Source: Nevskia sp.
GTDB lineage: Bacteria > Pseudomonadota > Gammaproteobacteria > Nevskiales > Nevskiaceae
Assembly: GCA_021732745.1 (NCBI GenBank)
Contig: JAKFUK010000001.1
Span: 570,931-634,930 of the forward strand
Reading direction: 5' to 3'
DNA: 64,000 bases
In this document: positions 8,932 through 17,388 of the stretch, piece by piece
Layout of the letters: the number at the start of each line of letters is the position of its first letter
Position numbering within the stretch: position 1 is the stretch's first letter
Translations under genes and position numbers: made by a program
The notes under the pieces: model-generated
What the model saw: the letters and a program-made list of their open reading frames with translations, nothing else
Told to the model about the DNA's origin: nothing
Database searches by the model: none

Positions 8932-9617
8932 TTGGCAGCTTCGCGCATCGTGGTGCGCGCGTCGTGGAGCATGTGCAAGGTGATCTTGCGCACCTCGTTC
9001 TTGCTCTGGGTGATGTGCGAACGGAGCAGGATCAGCGCCTCGGTGCTCTTGCGACGCATGATCAGGCGCAGGATCTTGGCGTGCTCGTCGTAGGTCGCGG
9101 TGATCCGGTTTTCCTTCAGGAAATCAAGGCGTCGGATGATCCGGATCTTCTCGGTCAGCTCCTGATGCATGCGCAGCATTTCGCGATTGCCGGCGGCTTC
9201 GACCAGCGCGCAGTGGAAGGCTTCGTCGAGTGCGGCCATCTTGCGTGGCTCGCTTTCGCGTTGCTCCATCGGTACCAGCCAGGTTGCTTTCAGGCTCGCC
9301 AGCGGCATCTCGCCTTCGAGCGCGCACAGCTTCTGGACCGCGTGTTCTTCAAGCAGGATGCGCAGGTCGTAGAGTTCGTCGAAACGCAGGAAATCGAACG
9401 GCGTCACGCTCCAGCCGCTGCGAAATCCCACTTCCAGATAACCCTCGCGACGTAGCCGATACAGCGCATCGCGCACCGGCGTGCGCGATACGCCGAGCCG
9501 CGCAGCGAGTTCGGTTTCGGTGAAGCGATCGCCCGGCAGCAGATGGAAATCGAAGATTTCGTCCTTGACCTGCAAATAAACCTGTTCGCCTAGCGGGTTG
9601 GCAGGCTGCTGCGCCAT
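8928..9617 (-). CDS. GntR-family transcriptional regulator (FCD/FadR-type)
   Basis: The product is 229 residues. The N-terminal winged helix-turn-helix (about residues 10-75) shows the GntR signature ETELAARLGVSRTPVRDAL, followed by RLRREGYLEV. The rest is an all-helical FCD ligand-binding domain with candidate metal-binding residues in DEAFHCALVEAAGN and LLRSHI. It is the last gene of the atzF-biuH-atzH unit and lies directly before the promoter region of the outer-membrane-protein/hydrolase/permease unit. A TTGTATACAA palindrome occurs near the promoters of both units, so it probably controls both, with a pathway intermediate as ligand (inference). The TAG stop codon falls inside a REP-type repeat. 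Confidence 0.88.
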   Translation of the reverse strand: MAQQPANPLGEQVYLQVKDEIFDFHLLPGDRFTETELAARLGVSRTPVRDALYRLRREGYLEVGFRSGWSVTPFDFLRFDELYDLRILLEEHAVQKLCALEGEMPLASLKATWLVPMEQRESEPRKMAALDEAFHCALVEAAGNREMLRMHQELTEKIRIIRRLDFLKENRITATYDEHAKILRLIMRRKSTEALILLRSHITQSKNEVRKITLHMLHDARTTMREAAK

Positions 9618-9652
9618 GTTCGTGCTGGAAAAAGAAATTCGGGAAAGTACGA

Positions 9653-10075
9653 TCAGTCTAGCGCTGCCGATCCGCCCTCGTGCAGCCCGGCGGGATCAAG
9701 CAGGCTGACGTGCGCCGCGACGATGCGCCATGCACCGTCGACGCGCACCCAGGTCTGGGTTTGCCGGCCGATCAGCGTGGTATCGGGCGCGATGAATTCG
9801 CAGGCGGCACTGCCGAAATCCTCGCCGAAGGTCTGGATGACGAGATTGCGCAGTTGCCGACCGGGATGCACCGGCACCGCCGTCGTCCGGTAGCGGCGGA
9901 TGGCGTCGATGCCGTAGCCGAGTTCGGCGACGCCGTAGCGCACGGTGTCCGGCGAATGATGGAAATGGCGATCCAGCGCCGCGAGGTCATGGCGAAGCAG
10001 GGCGGCTTCGTAGGCGTCGAATGCGGCGCGCAGCGAAGCCAGTGGCTCGGGGCGGTTGATCGGGTCAGGGGTCAT
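9653..10075 (-). CDS. atzH: AtzH-like amidohydrolase (DUF3225, SnoaL/NTF2 fold)
   Basis: This 140-residue protein of the DUF3225 family matches AtzH of the cyanuric acid operon and HpxZ of oxalurate catabolism. From memory of the AtzH literature, a Tyr22 and an Arg46 were implicated in catalysis; residues 22 and 46 here are Tyr (FDAYEAALL) and Arg (DTVRYG), in agreement. AtzH was proposed to convert 1,3-dicarboxyurea to allophanate, the substrate of AtzF. The gene lies between biuH and gntR on the same strand, in the allophanate pathway, but no AtzG or AtzE partner is visible in the window, which is unusual. A different side-reaction in ureide breakdown is possible. Confidence 0.75.
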   Translation of the reverse strand: MTPDPINRPEPLASLRAAFDAYEAALLRHDLAALDRHFHHSPDTVRYGVAELGYGIDAIRRYRTTAVPVHPGRQLRNLVIQTFGEDFGSAACEFIAPDTTLIGRQTQTWVRVDGAWRIVAAHVSLLDPAGLHEGGSAALD

Positions 10076-10099
10076 GAGGCCAAGGATAAGCGCCGACGC

Positions 10100-10167
10100 G
10101 TAGGTCCGGATTCATCCGGACTGTGCGTCAGCCGGCCAGGGAAGCGTCCGGATGAATCCGGACCTAC
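10100..10167. repeat. GTAG-headed REP pair (GTAGGTCCGGATTCATCCGGAC)
   Basis: Two inverted copies of GTAGGTCCGGATTCATCCGG flank a variable centre. The same element recurs at 12782-12851, 26008-26076 and 29920-29987. The right copy provides the TAG stop codon of biuH (10164-10166). Confidence 0.9.
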
Positions 10168-10847
10168 GTGAGGGCGGTGAGGAAGGCTTCCGACGTCGCC
10201 ACCGCGCCGAACACCCCGCCCTGCATCTTGACCATCTTGAGCGCCGCCAGATGGTTGCCGTGATCGGTGGCTGCGCAGCAGTCCTCGATCAGCACGCACT
10301 CGAAACCACGGTCGTTGCCTTCGCGCATCGTGGTGTGCACGCAGACATCGGTGGTGATGCCGGTCAGCACGATGTGGGTGATGCCCTTCGTGCGCAGGAT
10401 CAGTTCGAGATCGGTGGCGCAGAAACTGCCCTTGCCCGGCTTGTCGAGCACGATCTCCCCTGCGATCGGATACAGCTCCGGGATGATGTCCCAGCCCGGC
10501 TCGCCGCGAACCAGGATCTTGCCGCAAGGGCCTGGATCGCCGATGCCGGCGCCGATCTGCCGCGAACGCCAGCGCTTGTTGGCCGGCAGATCGGACAGGT
10601 CCGGCCGGTGGCCTTCGCGGGTGTGGATGATCGTGAAACCCAGTTCGCGCATCCGGCCGAGCAGGCGCTTGATCGGTTCGATCGGCGCGCGGGTCATCGC
10701 GATGTCGTAGCCCATGCTGTCGACATAGCCGCCGACGCCGCAGAAATCGGTCTGCATGTCGATGACGATCAGCGCCGTGTTGGCCGGCGTGAAGCCGCCG
10801 TCGTAGGGCCAGGCGTAGGGTTCGGCGGTGACGATCGGAAAAGTCAT
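10164..10847 (-). CDS. biuH: Biuret amidohydrolase (biuret to allophanate and ammonia)
   Basis: The 227-residue isochorismatase-fold cysteine hydrolase looks very similar to my memory of the Rhizobium biuret hydrolase. The triad is Asp30 (IVIDMQTDF), Lys136 ([10 protein letters not shown]) and Cys169 (ITTDVCVHT), spaced exactly as Asp36/Lys142/Cys175 in that enzyme. The family-specific blocks [20 protein letters not shown] and [13 protein letters not shown] are intact. The product, allophanate, is the substrate of AtzF, encoded 26 bases upstream in the same direction. AGGA about 10 bases upstream supports the ATG at 10847. The stop codon is supplied by the edge of a REP repeat. I am confident of family and reaction, less so of physiological substrate range. 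Confidence 0.9.
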   Translation of the reverse strand: MTFPIVTAEPYAWPYDGGFTPANTALIVIDMQTDFCGVGGYVDSMGYDIAMTRAPIEPIKRLLGRMRELGFTIIHTREGHRPDLSDLPANKRWRSRQIGAGIGDPGPCGKILVRGEPGWDIIPELYPIAGEIVLDKPGKGSFCATDLELILRTKGITHIVLTGITTDVCVHTTMREGNDRGFECVLIEDCCAATDHGNHLAALKMVKMQGGVFGAVATSEAFLTALT

Positions 10848-10873
10848 GTCGTATGCGTCCTTGAGGATGAGAT

Positions 10874-12709
10874 TCAGGCCGGCCGGTTCGCCGCAAGATA
10901 CCGCCGCCAGCCGCCGTGATGGGTGATGTCGACCGCGCCGACGACGGCGATCGGCTCGCAGATGAAGCCCTTGACCCAGCGGCCATCGGCCAGTTCCAGC
11001 GTGCCGATGCCCAGCGGCGCACCAACCTGGGCCATCAGCCGGCCGAACTGGCGCTGCGGCATTTCCCAGACTTCGACTTCGATCGCCTCGCCACCTTCGG
11101 CGACCCGTACCAGCCCGGGCTTGGCCGGCGTGGTGTTGGCGAGCGCGTACAGCCGGTAGCGTGGCGCGGTCTGAGTCAGCGCGGTGCAGCGCGCACCGCA
11201 TTCGAGCAACTGCCAGTTCAGCGGTTGCCCGGCCAGATGGGCACCGACCACGGCGACGGCGATCGTCGGCTCCGCTAACGGCAACGGGCTCGCCGCCAGC
11301 CGGGTGCTCGCTTCGACGCTGGTCCGGGCAAGCGTCTGCTGCAAGCGCGAAGCCAGCACGACCAGCCGGTGATCGCTGCCCGCAGGGCCGATCAGGGTGA
11401 TGCCGAACGGCAGGCCATCGTCACGCGGCAGACCGGGAATGGCAATCGCCGCGAGGTCGAGCAGGTTGACGAAGTTGGTGTAGTGACCGAGTTCGCTATT
11501 ACGCGCGATCGGCTCGGTCTGCACCGCGCTGATGCGCGGATGGGTGGGCGCCGTCGGCACCAGCAGCGCGTCGATCTGCTCGAACAGCCGTACGGCGTGC
11601 GCGCGGTAGCCAGTCAGGCGGTATTCGGCGCGGAACAGGTCTTCGGCGCTGAACGCTGCCGTTTCGGCAATCACGGCGCGAACCGTCGGGTCGATCGCAT
11701 CCGGCTGGTTGTCGAGCATGTCGCCCACCGCGATCCTCCGTTCGGCGATCCACGGACCGGCATACAGCAGTTCGGCGGCAGCGGTCAGCGGTGCCAGGTC
11801 GACGGCGATGAAGCCGATGGCGCTGTCGCTGCGCAGCGTGCTGATGGTGCCGCCGTACGCGGCTTCGGCAAGTTGGTCACCGAAAAATTCGGCCTGCCCT
11901 GCGATGCCGATGCGAGCCCCGCGCGGCAGCGGCGCCAGCATCGGCATCGTTCTCGATCGGCTGTCGTCCGGATCGGCACCGCTGATCACGCTCAGCACCG
12001 ACCAAGCGTCGCAAACGCTCCCGGCGAAGATCGATACGCAATCCAGACTGCGGCAGGCCGGGACCACGCCGGTCGTCGACACCAGCCCGATGCTCGGTTT
12101 CAGGCCGACGATGCCGTTGAAGCCGGCCGGCACCCGGCCCGAGCCCGCGGTATCGGTGCCGAGCGCGAACACGGCGAGGCCGAGCGCTACCGCAACTGCC
12201 GAGCCGGAACTGGAACCGCCGGACACATAGGCCGGATCGACCGCATTGCGCACCGCGCCATATGGCGAGCGGGTGCCGACCAGGCCGGTCGCGAACTGGT
12301 CAAGATTGGTCTTGCCGATATAAAGCGCGCCGGCCGCCAGCAGCCTGGTCACAGCGGTTGCCGTGTGTTCGGGCACATAGGCGAACGCCGGACAGGCTGC
12401 CGTGGTCGGCTCGCCGGCGACGTCGATATTGTCCTTGACCGCGAACGGCAGCCCGAACAGCGGCAGGCGATCGAGGATCGCCGGGCCTTCGCTGATCAGC
12501 AGCGCGTCGCAGCCCTCGGCCTGCGCCAGCAAGGCGCTGTCCGAAGGCTGGGAGATCCAGATTTCCCGGCGATCGAGCCGATCGCGCTGCGCCAGCAGGC
12601 CGCGTAGCAACTGGCTCGGCGTCAGCTCGCCATTGCGCATTGCCGCATGCAGGTCGGCGATGGCCAGCGATTTCGGGGACAGAAGGTCTGATGCCGCGTC
12701 TGGTGCCAC
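10874..12709 (-). CDS. atzF: Allophanate hydrolase
   Basis: The product is an amidase-signature enzyme with the allophanate-hydrolase C-terminal domain. The Ser-cisSer-Lys catalytic elements are visible as FAVKDNID (Lys) and [14 protein letters not shown] (Ser pair), and the substrate-pocket block [16 protein letters not shown] is intact. The last 120-130 residues ([17 protein letters not shown] onward) match the C-terminal domain of AtzF. The enzyme turns allophanate into ammonia and CO2 after decarboxylation of N-carboxycarbamate. The frame is open to 12781, but a promoter/operator lies at about 12730, so I prefer the GTG at 12709, giving 611 residues, close to AtzF of Pseudomonas ADP; TTG 12727 and ATG 12751 are alternatives. 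It is first in the atzF-biuH-atzH-gntR unit. Confidence 0.9.
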   Translation of the reverse strand: MAPDAASDLLSPKSLAIADLHAAMRNGELTPSQLLRGLLAQRDRLDRREIWISQPSDSALLAQAEGCDALLISEGPAILDRLPLFGLPFAVKDNIDVAGEPTTAACPAFAYVPEHTATAVTRLLAAGALYIGKTNLDQFATGLVGTRSPYGAVRNAVDPAYVSGGSSSGSAVAVALGLAVFALGTDTAGSGRVPAGFNGIVGLKPSIGLVSTTGVVPACRSLDCVSIFAGSVCDAWSVLSVISGADPDDSRSRTMPMLAPLPRGARIGIAGQAEFFGDQLAEAAYGGTISTLRSDSAIGFIAVDLAPLTAAAELLYAGPWIAERRIAVGDMLDNQPDAIDPTVRAVIAETAAFSAEDLFRAEYRLTGYRAHAVRLFEQIDALLVPTAPTHPRISAVQTEPIARNSELGHYTNFVNLLDLAAIAIPGLPRDDGLPFGITLIGPAGSDHRLVVLASRLQQTLARTSVEASTRLAASPLPLAEPTIAVAVVGAHLAGQPLNWQLLECGARCTALTQTAPRYRLYALANTTPAKPGLVRVAEGGEAIEVEVWEMPQRQFGRLMAQVGAPLGIGTLELADGRWVKGFICEPIAVVGAVDITHHGGWRRYLAANRPA

Positions 12710-12729
12710 GGGTGGCTCGCCGGTCAATG

Positions 12730-12739
12730 TTGTATACAA
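12730..12739 (-). promoter_or_regulatory. Predicted GntR operator TTGTATACAA near atzF start
   Basis: This perfect palindrome is identical to 8747-8756. On the minus strand TTGCGA lies 19 bases before TATACA, so the palindrome would cover the -10 of an atzF promoter. The position argues that translation begins downstream, at 12709 or 12727 rather than 12751 or 12781. Confidence 0.6.
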
Positions 12740-12781
12740 GTAAGCGTACATGGCATCGCAAGCGATGTGCCAGAACCCCAT

Positions 12782-12851
12782 GTAGGTCCGGATTCATCCG
12801 GACGTTTTCATTAGCGGTCGGCGTGGTTGTCCGGATGAATCCGGACCTACG
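12782..12851. repeat. GTAG-headed REP pair in the divergent atzF/kinase intergenic region
   Basis: Inverted copies of GTAGGTCCGGATTCATCCGGAC flank a short AT-containing centre (GTTTTCATTAGCGG). Same family as 10100, 26008 and 29920. Confidence 0.9.
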
Positions 12852-12926
12852 GGCTTGGCACGGCGCGTCGCGGCTACGTCATCTGACGTACCCACCCCGC
12901 CCTGTCAGGGCTCGCTTCTTGCGCAC

Positions 12927-15900
12927 ATGACCACCGACATGAGCATCCCGCCCACCACCGCCAGTGCCGCACCGCAGGAGCAGCGGATCATCAAGATCCG
13001 TCGCGACTACAACACTTGGGTGGCCAACGAGACGCTGGAGGACTACGCGCTGCGCTTCACCGCGCGCTCCGCACGCAAGTGGAGCGAGTTCCGGGTTGCC
13101 AATACTGCCTTCGGGGCGATTTCCTTCCTGCTGCTGGAAGCGATCGGCGGCTCGCTGCTGGTGTCCTACGGCTTCACCAATGCCGCCTGGGCGATTGCCG
13201 CCGTGAGCCTGGTGATCTTCCTGACCGGCCTGCCGATCGGCTGGTACGCCGCCAAGTACGGCGTCGACATGGATCTGCTGACCCGCGGTGCCGGCTTCGG
13301 TTACATCGGCTCGACGATCACCTCGCTGATCTACGCCTCGTTCACCTTCCTGTTCTTCGCGCTGGAAGCCACGATCATGGCGCTGGCCCTGAAGCTCTGC
13401 TTCGGCATTCCGCTGACGCCGGCTTACCTGATCTGCGCGCTGGTGGTGATTCCACTGGTGACCCACGGCATCACCCTGATCTCCCGCTTGCAGGCCTGGA
13501 CCCAGCCGCTGTGGCTGGTGCTGCTGGTCCTGCCTTTTATTTTCGTGATCTGGAAAGCGCCGGAACTGGCCCGCGAGTTGCCCGATTTCGCAGCCCCCGG
13601 TGGCAGCACCGCGTTTTCGCTGATCCAGTTTGGTGCGGCGGCCAGTGTCCTGATGGCGATGGTCACGCAGATCGGCGAGCAGGTGGATTTCCTGCGCTTC
13701 CTGCCCGAGAAGACCAAGGACAACCGCAAGCGCTGGATGGCCAGCTTGATCGTCGCCGGCCCGGGCTGGATCGGCATGGGCGCGATCCGCCTGCTCGGCG
13801 GTGCCTTCCTCGCCTTCATCGCGCTGCGCGCCGGTGTGCCGCAGGCCAGCGCGCTGGAACCGACCGAGATGTACCGCATCGGCTTCGGCTATGTCTTCGA
13901 CTCGCCCTCCGTCGCTCTCGGTGCGATGACCCTGCTGGTGGTGCTGAGCCAGCTCAAGATCAACGTCACCAACGCCTACGCCGGCTCGCTGGCCTAGTCG
14001 AACTTCTTTGCCCGCGTCACCCACAGCCATCCGGGCCGCGTGGTCTGGGTGGTGTTCAATGTCGCCATCGCGCTGGTGCTGATGCAGCTCGGCGTGTTCA
14101 AGGCGCTGGAACAGGTGCTCGGGCTGTACTCGAACGTCGCCATCGCCTGGGTCGGCGCGATCGTCGCCGATCTGGTGATCAACAAGCCGCTGGGCCTCTC
14201 CCCGCCGGGCATCGAGTTCAAGCGCGCGCATCTCTACGACATCAACCCGGTCGGCGTCGGCAGCATGCTGATCGCCTCGATCCTGTCGATCACCGCATTC
14301 ACCGGCCTGTTCGGGCCGATGGCGCAGGCCTTCTCCTCGTTCATCGCGCTGATCACCGCCTTCATCTGTGCCCCGGCAATTGCGTACGCGACGAAGGGCC
14401 GCTACTACCTCGCCCGCAAGCCGGACGCCTCGCTGAACGCCGCCGCCGAACACCGCTGCGTGATCTGCGAAAAGAGCTACGAGCGCGAGGACATGGCGCT
14501 GTGCCCGGCCTATCGCGGCAACATCTGCTCGCTGTGCTGCTCCCTCGACGCCCGCTGCCACGATGCCTGCAAGCCCGGCGCGAGCCTGCGCGAGCAGACC
14601 AATGCCGCGCTGGCCAAGCTGCTGCCGACTGCACTGTCATCGCGGCTGGATTCGCGGCTCGGCCACTATCTATTGCTGCTGACCATCGTCACCAGCGTGA
14701 TCACCGGCGCGCTGGCGCTGATCTGGATGCAGGAATCGGCGGCCGTGGTCACCGATGCCGCGCTGATCGACGCCCTCGGCTCCGGCTTCCTGAAGCTCTA
14801 CGCGGTGCTGATCGTGATCGCCGCCGTGCTCTGCTGGTGGCTGGTGCTGAACGGCGAAAGCCGCCGCGTGGCGCAGGAGGAATCGAATCGCCAGACCAGT
14901 CTGCTGATGCGCGAAATCGACGCCCACCGCAAGACCGACATCGAACTGCAAGCCGCGAAGCTCGCCGCCGAACGCGCCAATCTGGCCAAGAGCCGCTACG
15001 TCACCGGCATCAGCCACGAACTGCGCACGCCGCTGAATTCGATCCTCGGCTATGCGGAAATGCTTCAGCACGATCCCAGCATTCCGGTCGCCCGCCGCGA
15101 CGCGGTGGCGGTGATCCGGCGCAGCGGCGATCACCTGCTGTCGCTGGTCGATGGCCTGCTCGACATCGCCAAGATCGAGAGCGGCAAGCTGGCGCTGGAA
15201 GTCGACGAACTGCGCTTTCCGGAATTCCTCGCCCAGACCGTCGGCATGTTCCGTCTGGCCGCGCACAACAAGGGCATCGCGTTCGTCTACGACGAGCAGG
15301 GCAAAGTGCCGGCCGTGGTCCGCGCCGACAAGAAGCGCCTCGGCCAGATCCTGATCAACATCGTCGGCAACGCGGTGAAGTTCACCGAAGCCGGTGGCGT
15401 CACCTTCCGCCTGCGCTGGCGCGGCGACATCGCCAGCTTCGAAGTGCGCGACTCCGGCATCGGCATTCCGCCGGACGAGATCGACCGCATCTTCCAGCCG
15501 TTCGAGCGCGGCAGTCAGGCCTCGGCCAGCGGCGAAACCGGCACTGGCTTGGGCCTGACCATCGCCAAGATGCTGACGTCCTTGATGGGCGGCGAAATGA
15601 CCGTGGACTCGACCCCCGGCACCGGCAGCCGCTTCGAGATCCGCCTGTTCCTGCCCGAAGTGCGCGAGCCACGCGCCGCACTGCCGACCACCCTGCCCGA
15701 CATCGGCGGTTATGCCGGGCCGCGTCGGCGGATTCTGGTGGTCGACAACGAAGCGGTCGACCGGCGCTTCCTGATCAATGTGCTGGAGCCACTCGGCTTC
15801 GAGATGTTCGAGGCCGCGTCCGGCATCGAAGCATTGCGCCTGGTGCCGCATGTACACCCGGATCTGGTGCTGCTAGACATCGGCATGCCCGGCATCGACG

Positions 15901-16331
15901 GCTGGGAAACCGCACGCTTGCTGAGAGTCAATCAGGAGCAGAACGGCCATCCGCATCTGCCGATCATCGTGATTTCCGCCGATGCCTTCGAGGCTGGCCG
16001 CACTGCCGCTGCCGGCATCGCGCCGCGCGACTATCTGGTCAAGCCGGTTGGTGTGGCGACCTTGCTCGGCCGCATTCGTGTAGCGCTGGGGCTGGTGTGG
16101 ATCGCCGGCCCCGTCGTCAACGATGGTGACGACGAAGCCCTGCCCGACCACCTGGCCCAGCCGCTGCGTGAACTCGGTGCGCTAGGCCATGTGCGCGGAA
16201 TTCTCGACAAGCTCGACGAGATCGACCGCATCGACAGCCGCTATCACCGCCAGACTGGCCGCCTGCGCGCCTCGGTCAAGGCTTTCCAGCTGGCCGATTA
16301 CCTGCGCGCGCTCGGCGCGGAGGCGAAATGA
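12927..16331 (+). pseudogene. NCS1 permease-histidine kinase-receiver fusion, split by an in-frame amber codon
   Basis: One continuous frame of 1,134 sense codons is interrupted only by TAG at 13995-13997. Before the stop (356 residues) is an NCS1 cytosine/purine-type permease with roughly ten membrane segments. After it the same frame resumes in the last permease helices (VVWVVFNVAIALVLMQLGVF). Then come an eight-cysteine linker (14457-14570), two more membrane helices, an HK dimerisation box (TGISHELRTPLNSILGY), an ATPase domain (NIVGNAVKFTE, DSGIGIPPDE, GTGLGLTIAK) and a receiver with its Asp in LLDIGMPGIDG. All kinase motifs are intact. It overlaps the response-regulator gene by ATGA. The likely ancestral codon is TGG (Trp). 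It may be a recent pseudogene, a phase variant, a sequencing error or a suppressed stop; alternatively the two halves are made separately. No strong ribosome site precedes ATG 12927. Confidence 0.8.
13995..13997 (+). other. In-frame amber codon interrupting the transporter-kinase gene
   Basis: The context is GGCTCGCTGGCC-TAG-TCGAACTTCTTT, giving AGSLA-stop-SNFFAR. Permease-like sequence continues without frame change on both sides, which makes a single TGG to TAG substitution the simplest explanation. Confidence 0.85.
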
Positions 16332-17215
16332 GCAAGGCGCAGGCCATCATCCTGATCGTCGACGACGTGCCGGAAAACCTGGCCGTGGCTCACGATGCGC
16401 TCGACGCCGCCGGCTACACGGTGCGCGTTGCCACCAGCGGGCTTGCAGCGCTGGAATCGGCGCGCCGCCAGCCGCCGGACCTGATCCTGCTCGATGCCGT
16501 GATGCCCGGCATCGACGGTTTCGAGACCTGCAAGCGGCTCAAGGCGGACCTCGCAACGCGGCAGATTCCGGTGGTGTTCATGACCGGACTGACCGACAGC
16601 GAGCATGTGGTGCTCGGCTTCCAGGCCGGCGGCATCGACTACGTGACCAAACCCATTCGCGCCACCGAAGTGATCGCCCGCATCGCTTCGCATCTGCGCA
16701 ATGCGCGGATGGTGGCCGAAACCCAGGCGGCGGCCGATGCGGCCGGTGATGCCATCGTGTCCGTCGATGACGGCGGTCGCCTGAGCTGGGCGACGCCGCT
16801 GGCGCAGACCTGGCTGGCCCCGCTGTGCGATGCCGGCCATCGCCTGCCGGTCGCGCTGCTGCGCTGGCTCGACTGCGGCGATGCCGGCTCTCCGAACTTC
16901 AGCCTGCACGCGCAAGGCCAGCGCCTGAGCTTCGCCAAGCTCGGCCCGCGCCGCCTGCTGGTGCAGCGCGTGGAAACCGTGCCGGAACCGGAAACCCTGG
17001 CGCGGCTGATGAACATCACGGCGCGCGAAGCGGAAGTTCTTTACTGGATGGTGCTCGGCAAGACCAATCCGGAGATCGCCGGTGTGCTCGACATGAGCCC
17101 GCGCACGGTCAACAAGCATCTCGAACACATCTTCACCAAGCTCGGTGTGGAGACGCGCACGGCAGCAGCAACCGTGGCGCTGAACCGCAGCCGGCTGGGC
17201 GTCGTCGCGAGCTGA
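16328..17215 (+). CDS. LuxR-type response regulator (REC, linker, HTH)
   Basis: The product is 295 residues. The N-terminal receiver has acidic residues Asp12-Asp13 (LIVDDVPENL), phosphoacceptor Asp56 (LLDAVMPGIDG) and the Thr/Lys switch residues (FMTGLTD, YVTKPI). A middle region of about 90 residues looks PAS-like (GDAIVSVDDGGRLSWATPLAQTWLAP). The C-terminal LuxR helix-turn-helix contains LTAREAEVL-like ITAREAEVLYWMVLGKTNPEIAGVL and SPRTVNKHLEHIFTKLGV. The ATG overlaps the TGA of the transporter-kinase gene, so the two are a cognate pair. The next genes are a porin and urtABCDE, so activation of urea uptake in response to a ureide or urea signal is the likely output (inference). Confidence 0.9.
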   Translation: MSKAQAIILIVDDVPENLAVAHDALDAAGYTVRVATSGLAALESARRQPPDLILLDAVMPGIDGFETCKRLKADLATRQIPVVFMTGLTDSEHVVLGFQAGGIDYVTKPIRATEVIARIASHLRNARMVAETQAAADAAGDAIVSVDDGGRLSWATPLAQTWLAPLCDAGHRLPVALLRWLDCGDAGSPNFSLHAQGQRLSFAKLGPRRLLVQRVETVPEPETLARLMNITAREAEVLYWMVLGKTNPEIAGVLDMSPRTVNKHLEHIFTKLGVETRTAAATVALNRSRLGVVAS

Positions 17216-17388
17216 GGACTCCACCCACCAGCACGACCGACGACAGCGGCAAAACAACACGGCGCAAGCGGGGAAGCGCCGGGACAGCGGCAGCAAACCA
17301 GTGGCTGGCAGCAGCAAGGCTGGGTCGACGAGACCCGGTGCAGGCGGAGCTTTGTCTTCGATTCATCAACTCATCAGGGGAACACGCA

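Noticed and set aside
12879..14561. 560-codon minus-strand open frame opposite the permease part
   Set aside because: Gln/Asp/Arg-rich antisense artefact of the GC-biased permease codons.
13016..16129. A 1,037-codon open frame overlapping the transporter-kinase gene in another frame
   Set aside because: Its translation is Arg/Ala/Pro-rich with no domain, a typical shadow of a GC-rich gene; the other frame carries all permease and kinase motifs.
17216..17388. Sigma-54 promoter before the porin gene
   Set aside because: The best candidate (TGGCTGGCAGCAGCA) lacks the required GG-N10-GC spacing.
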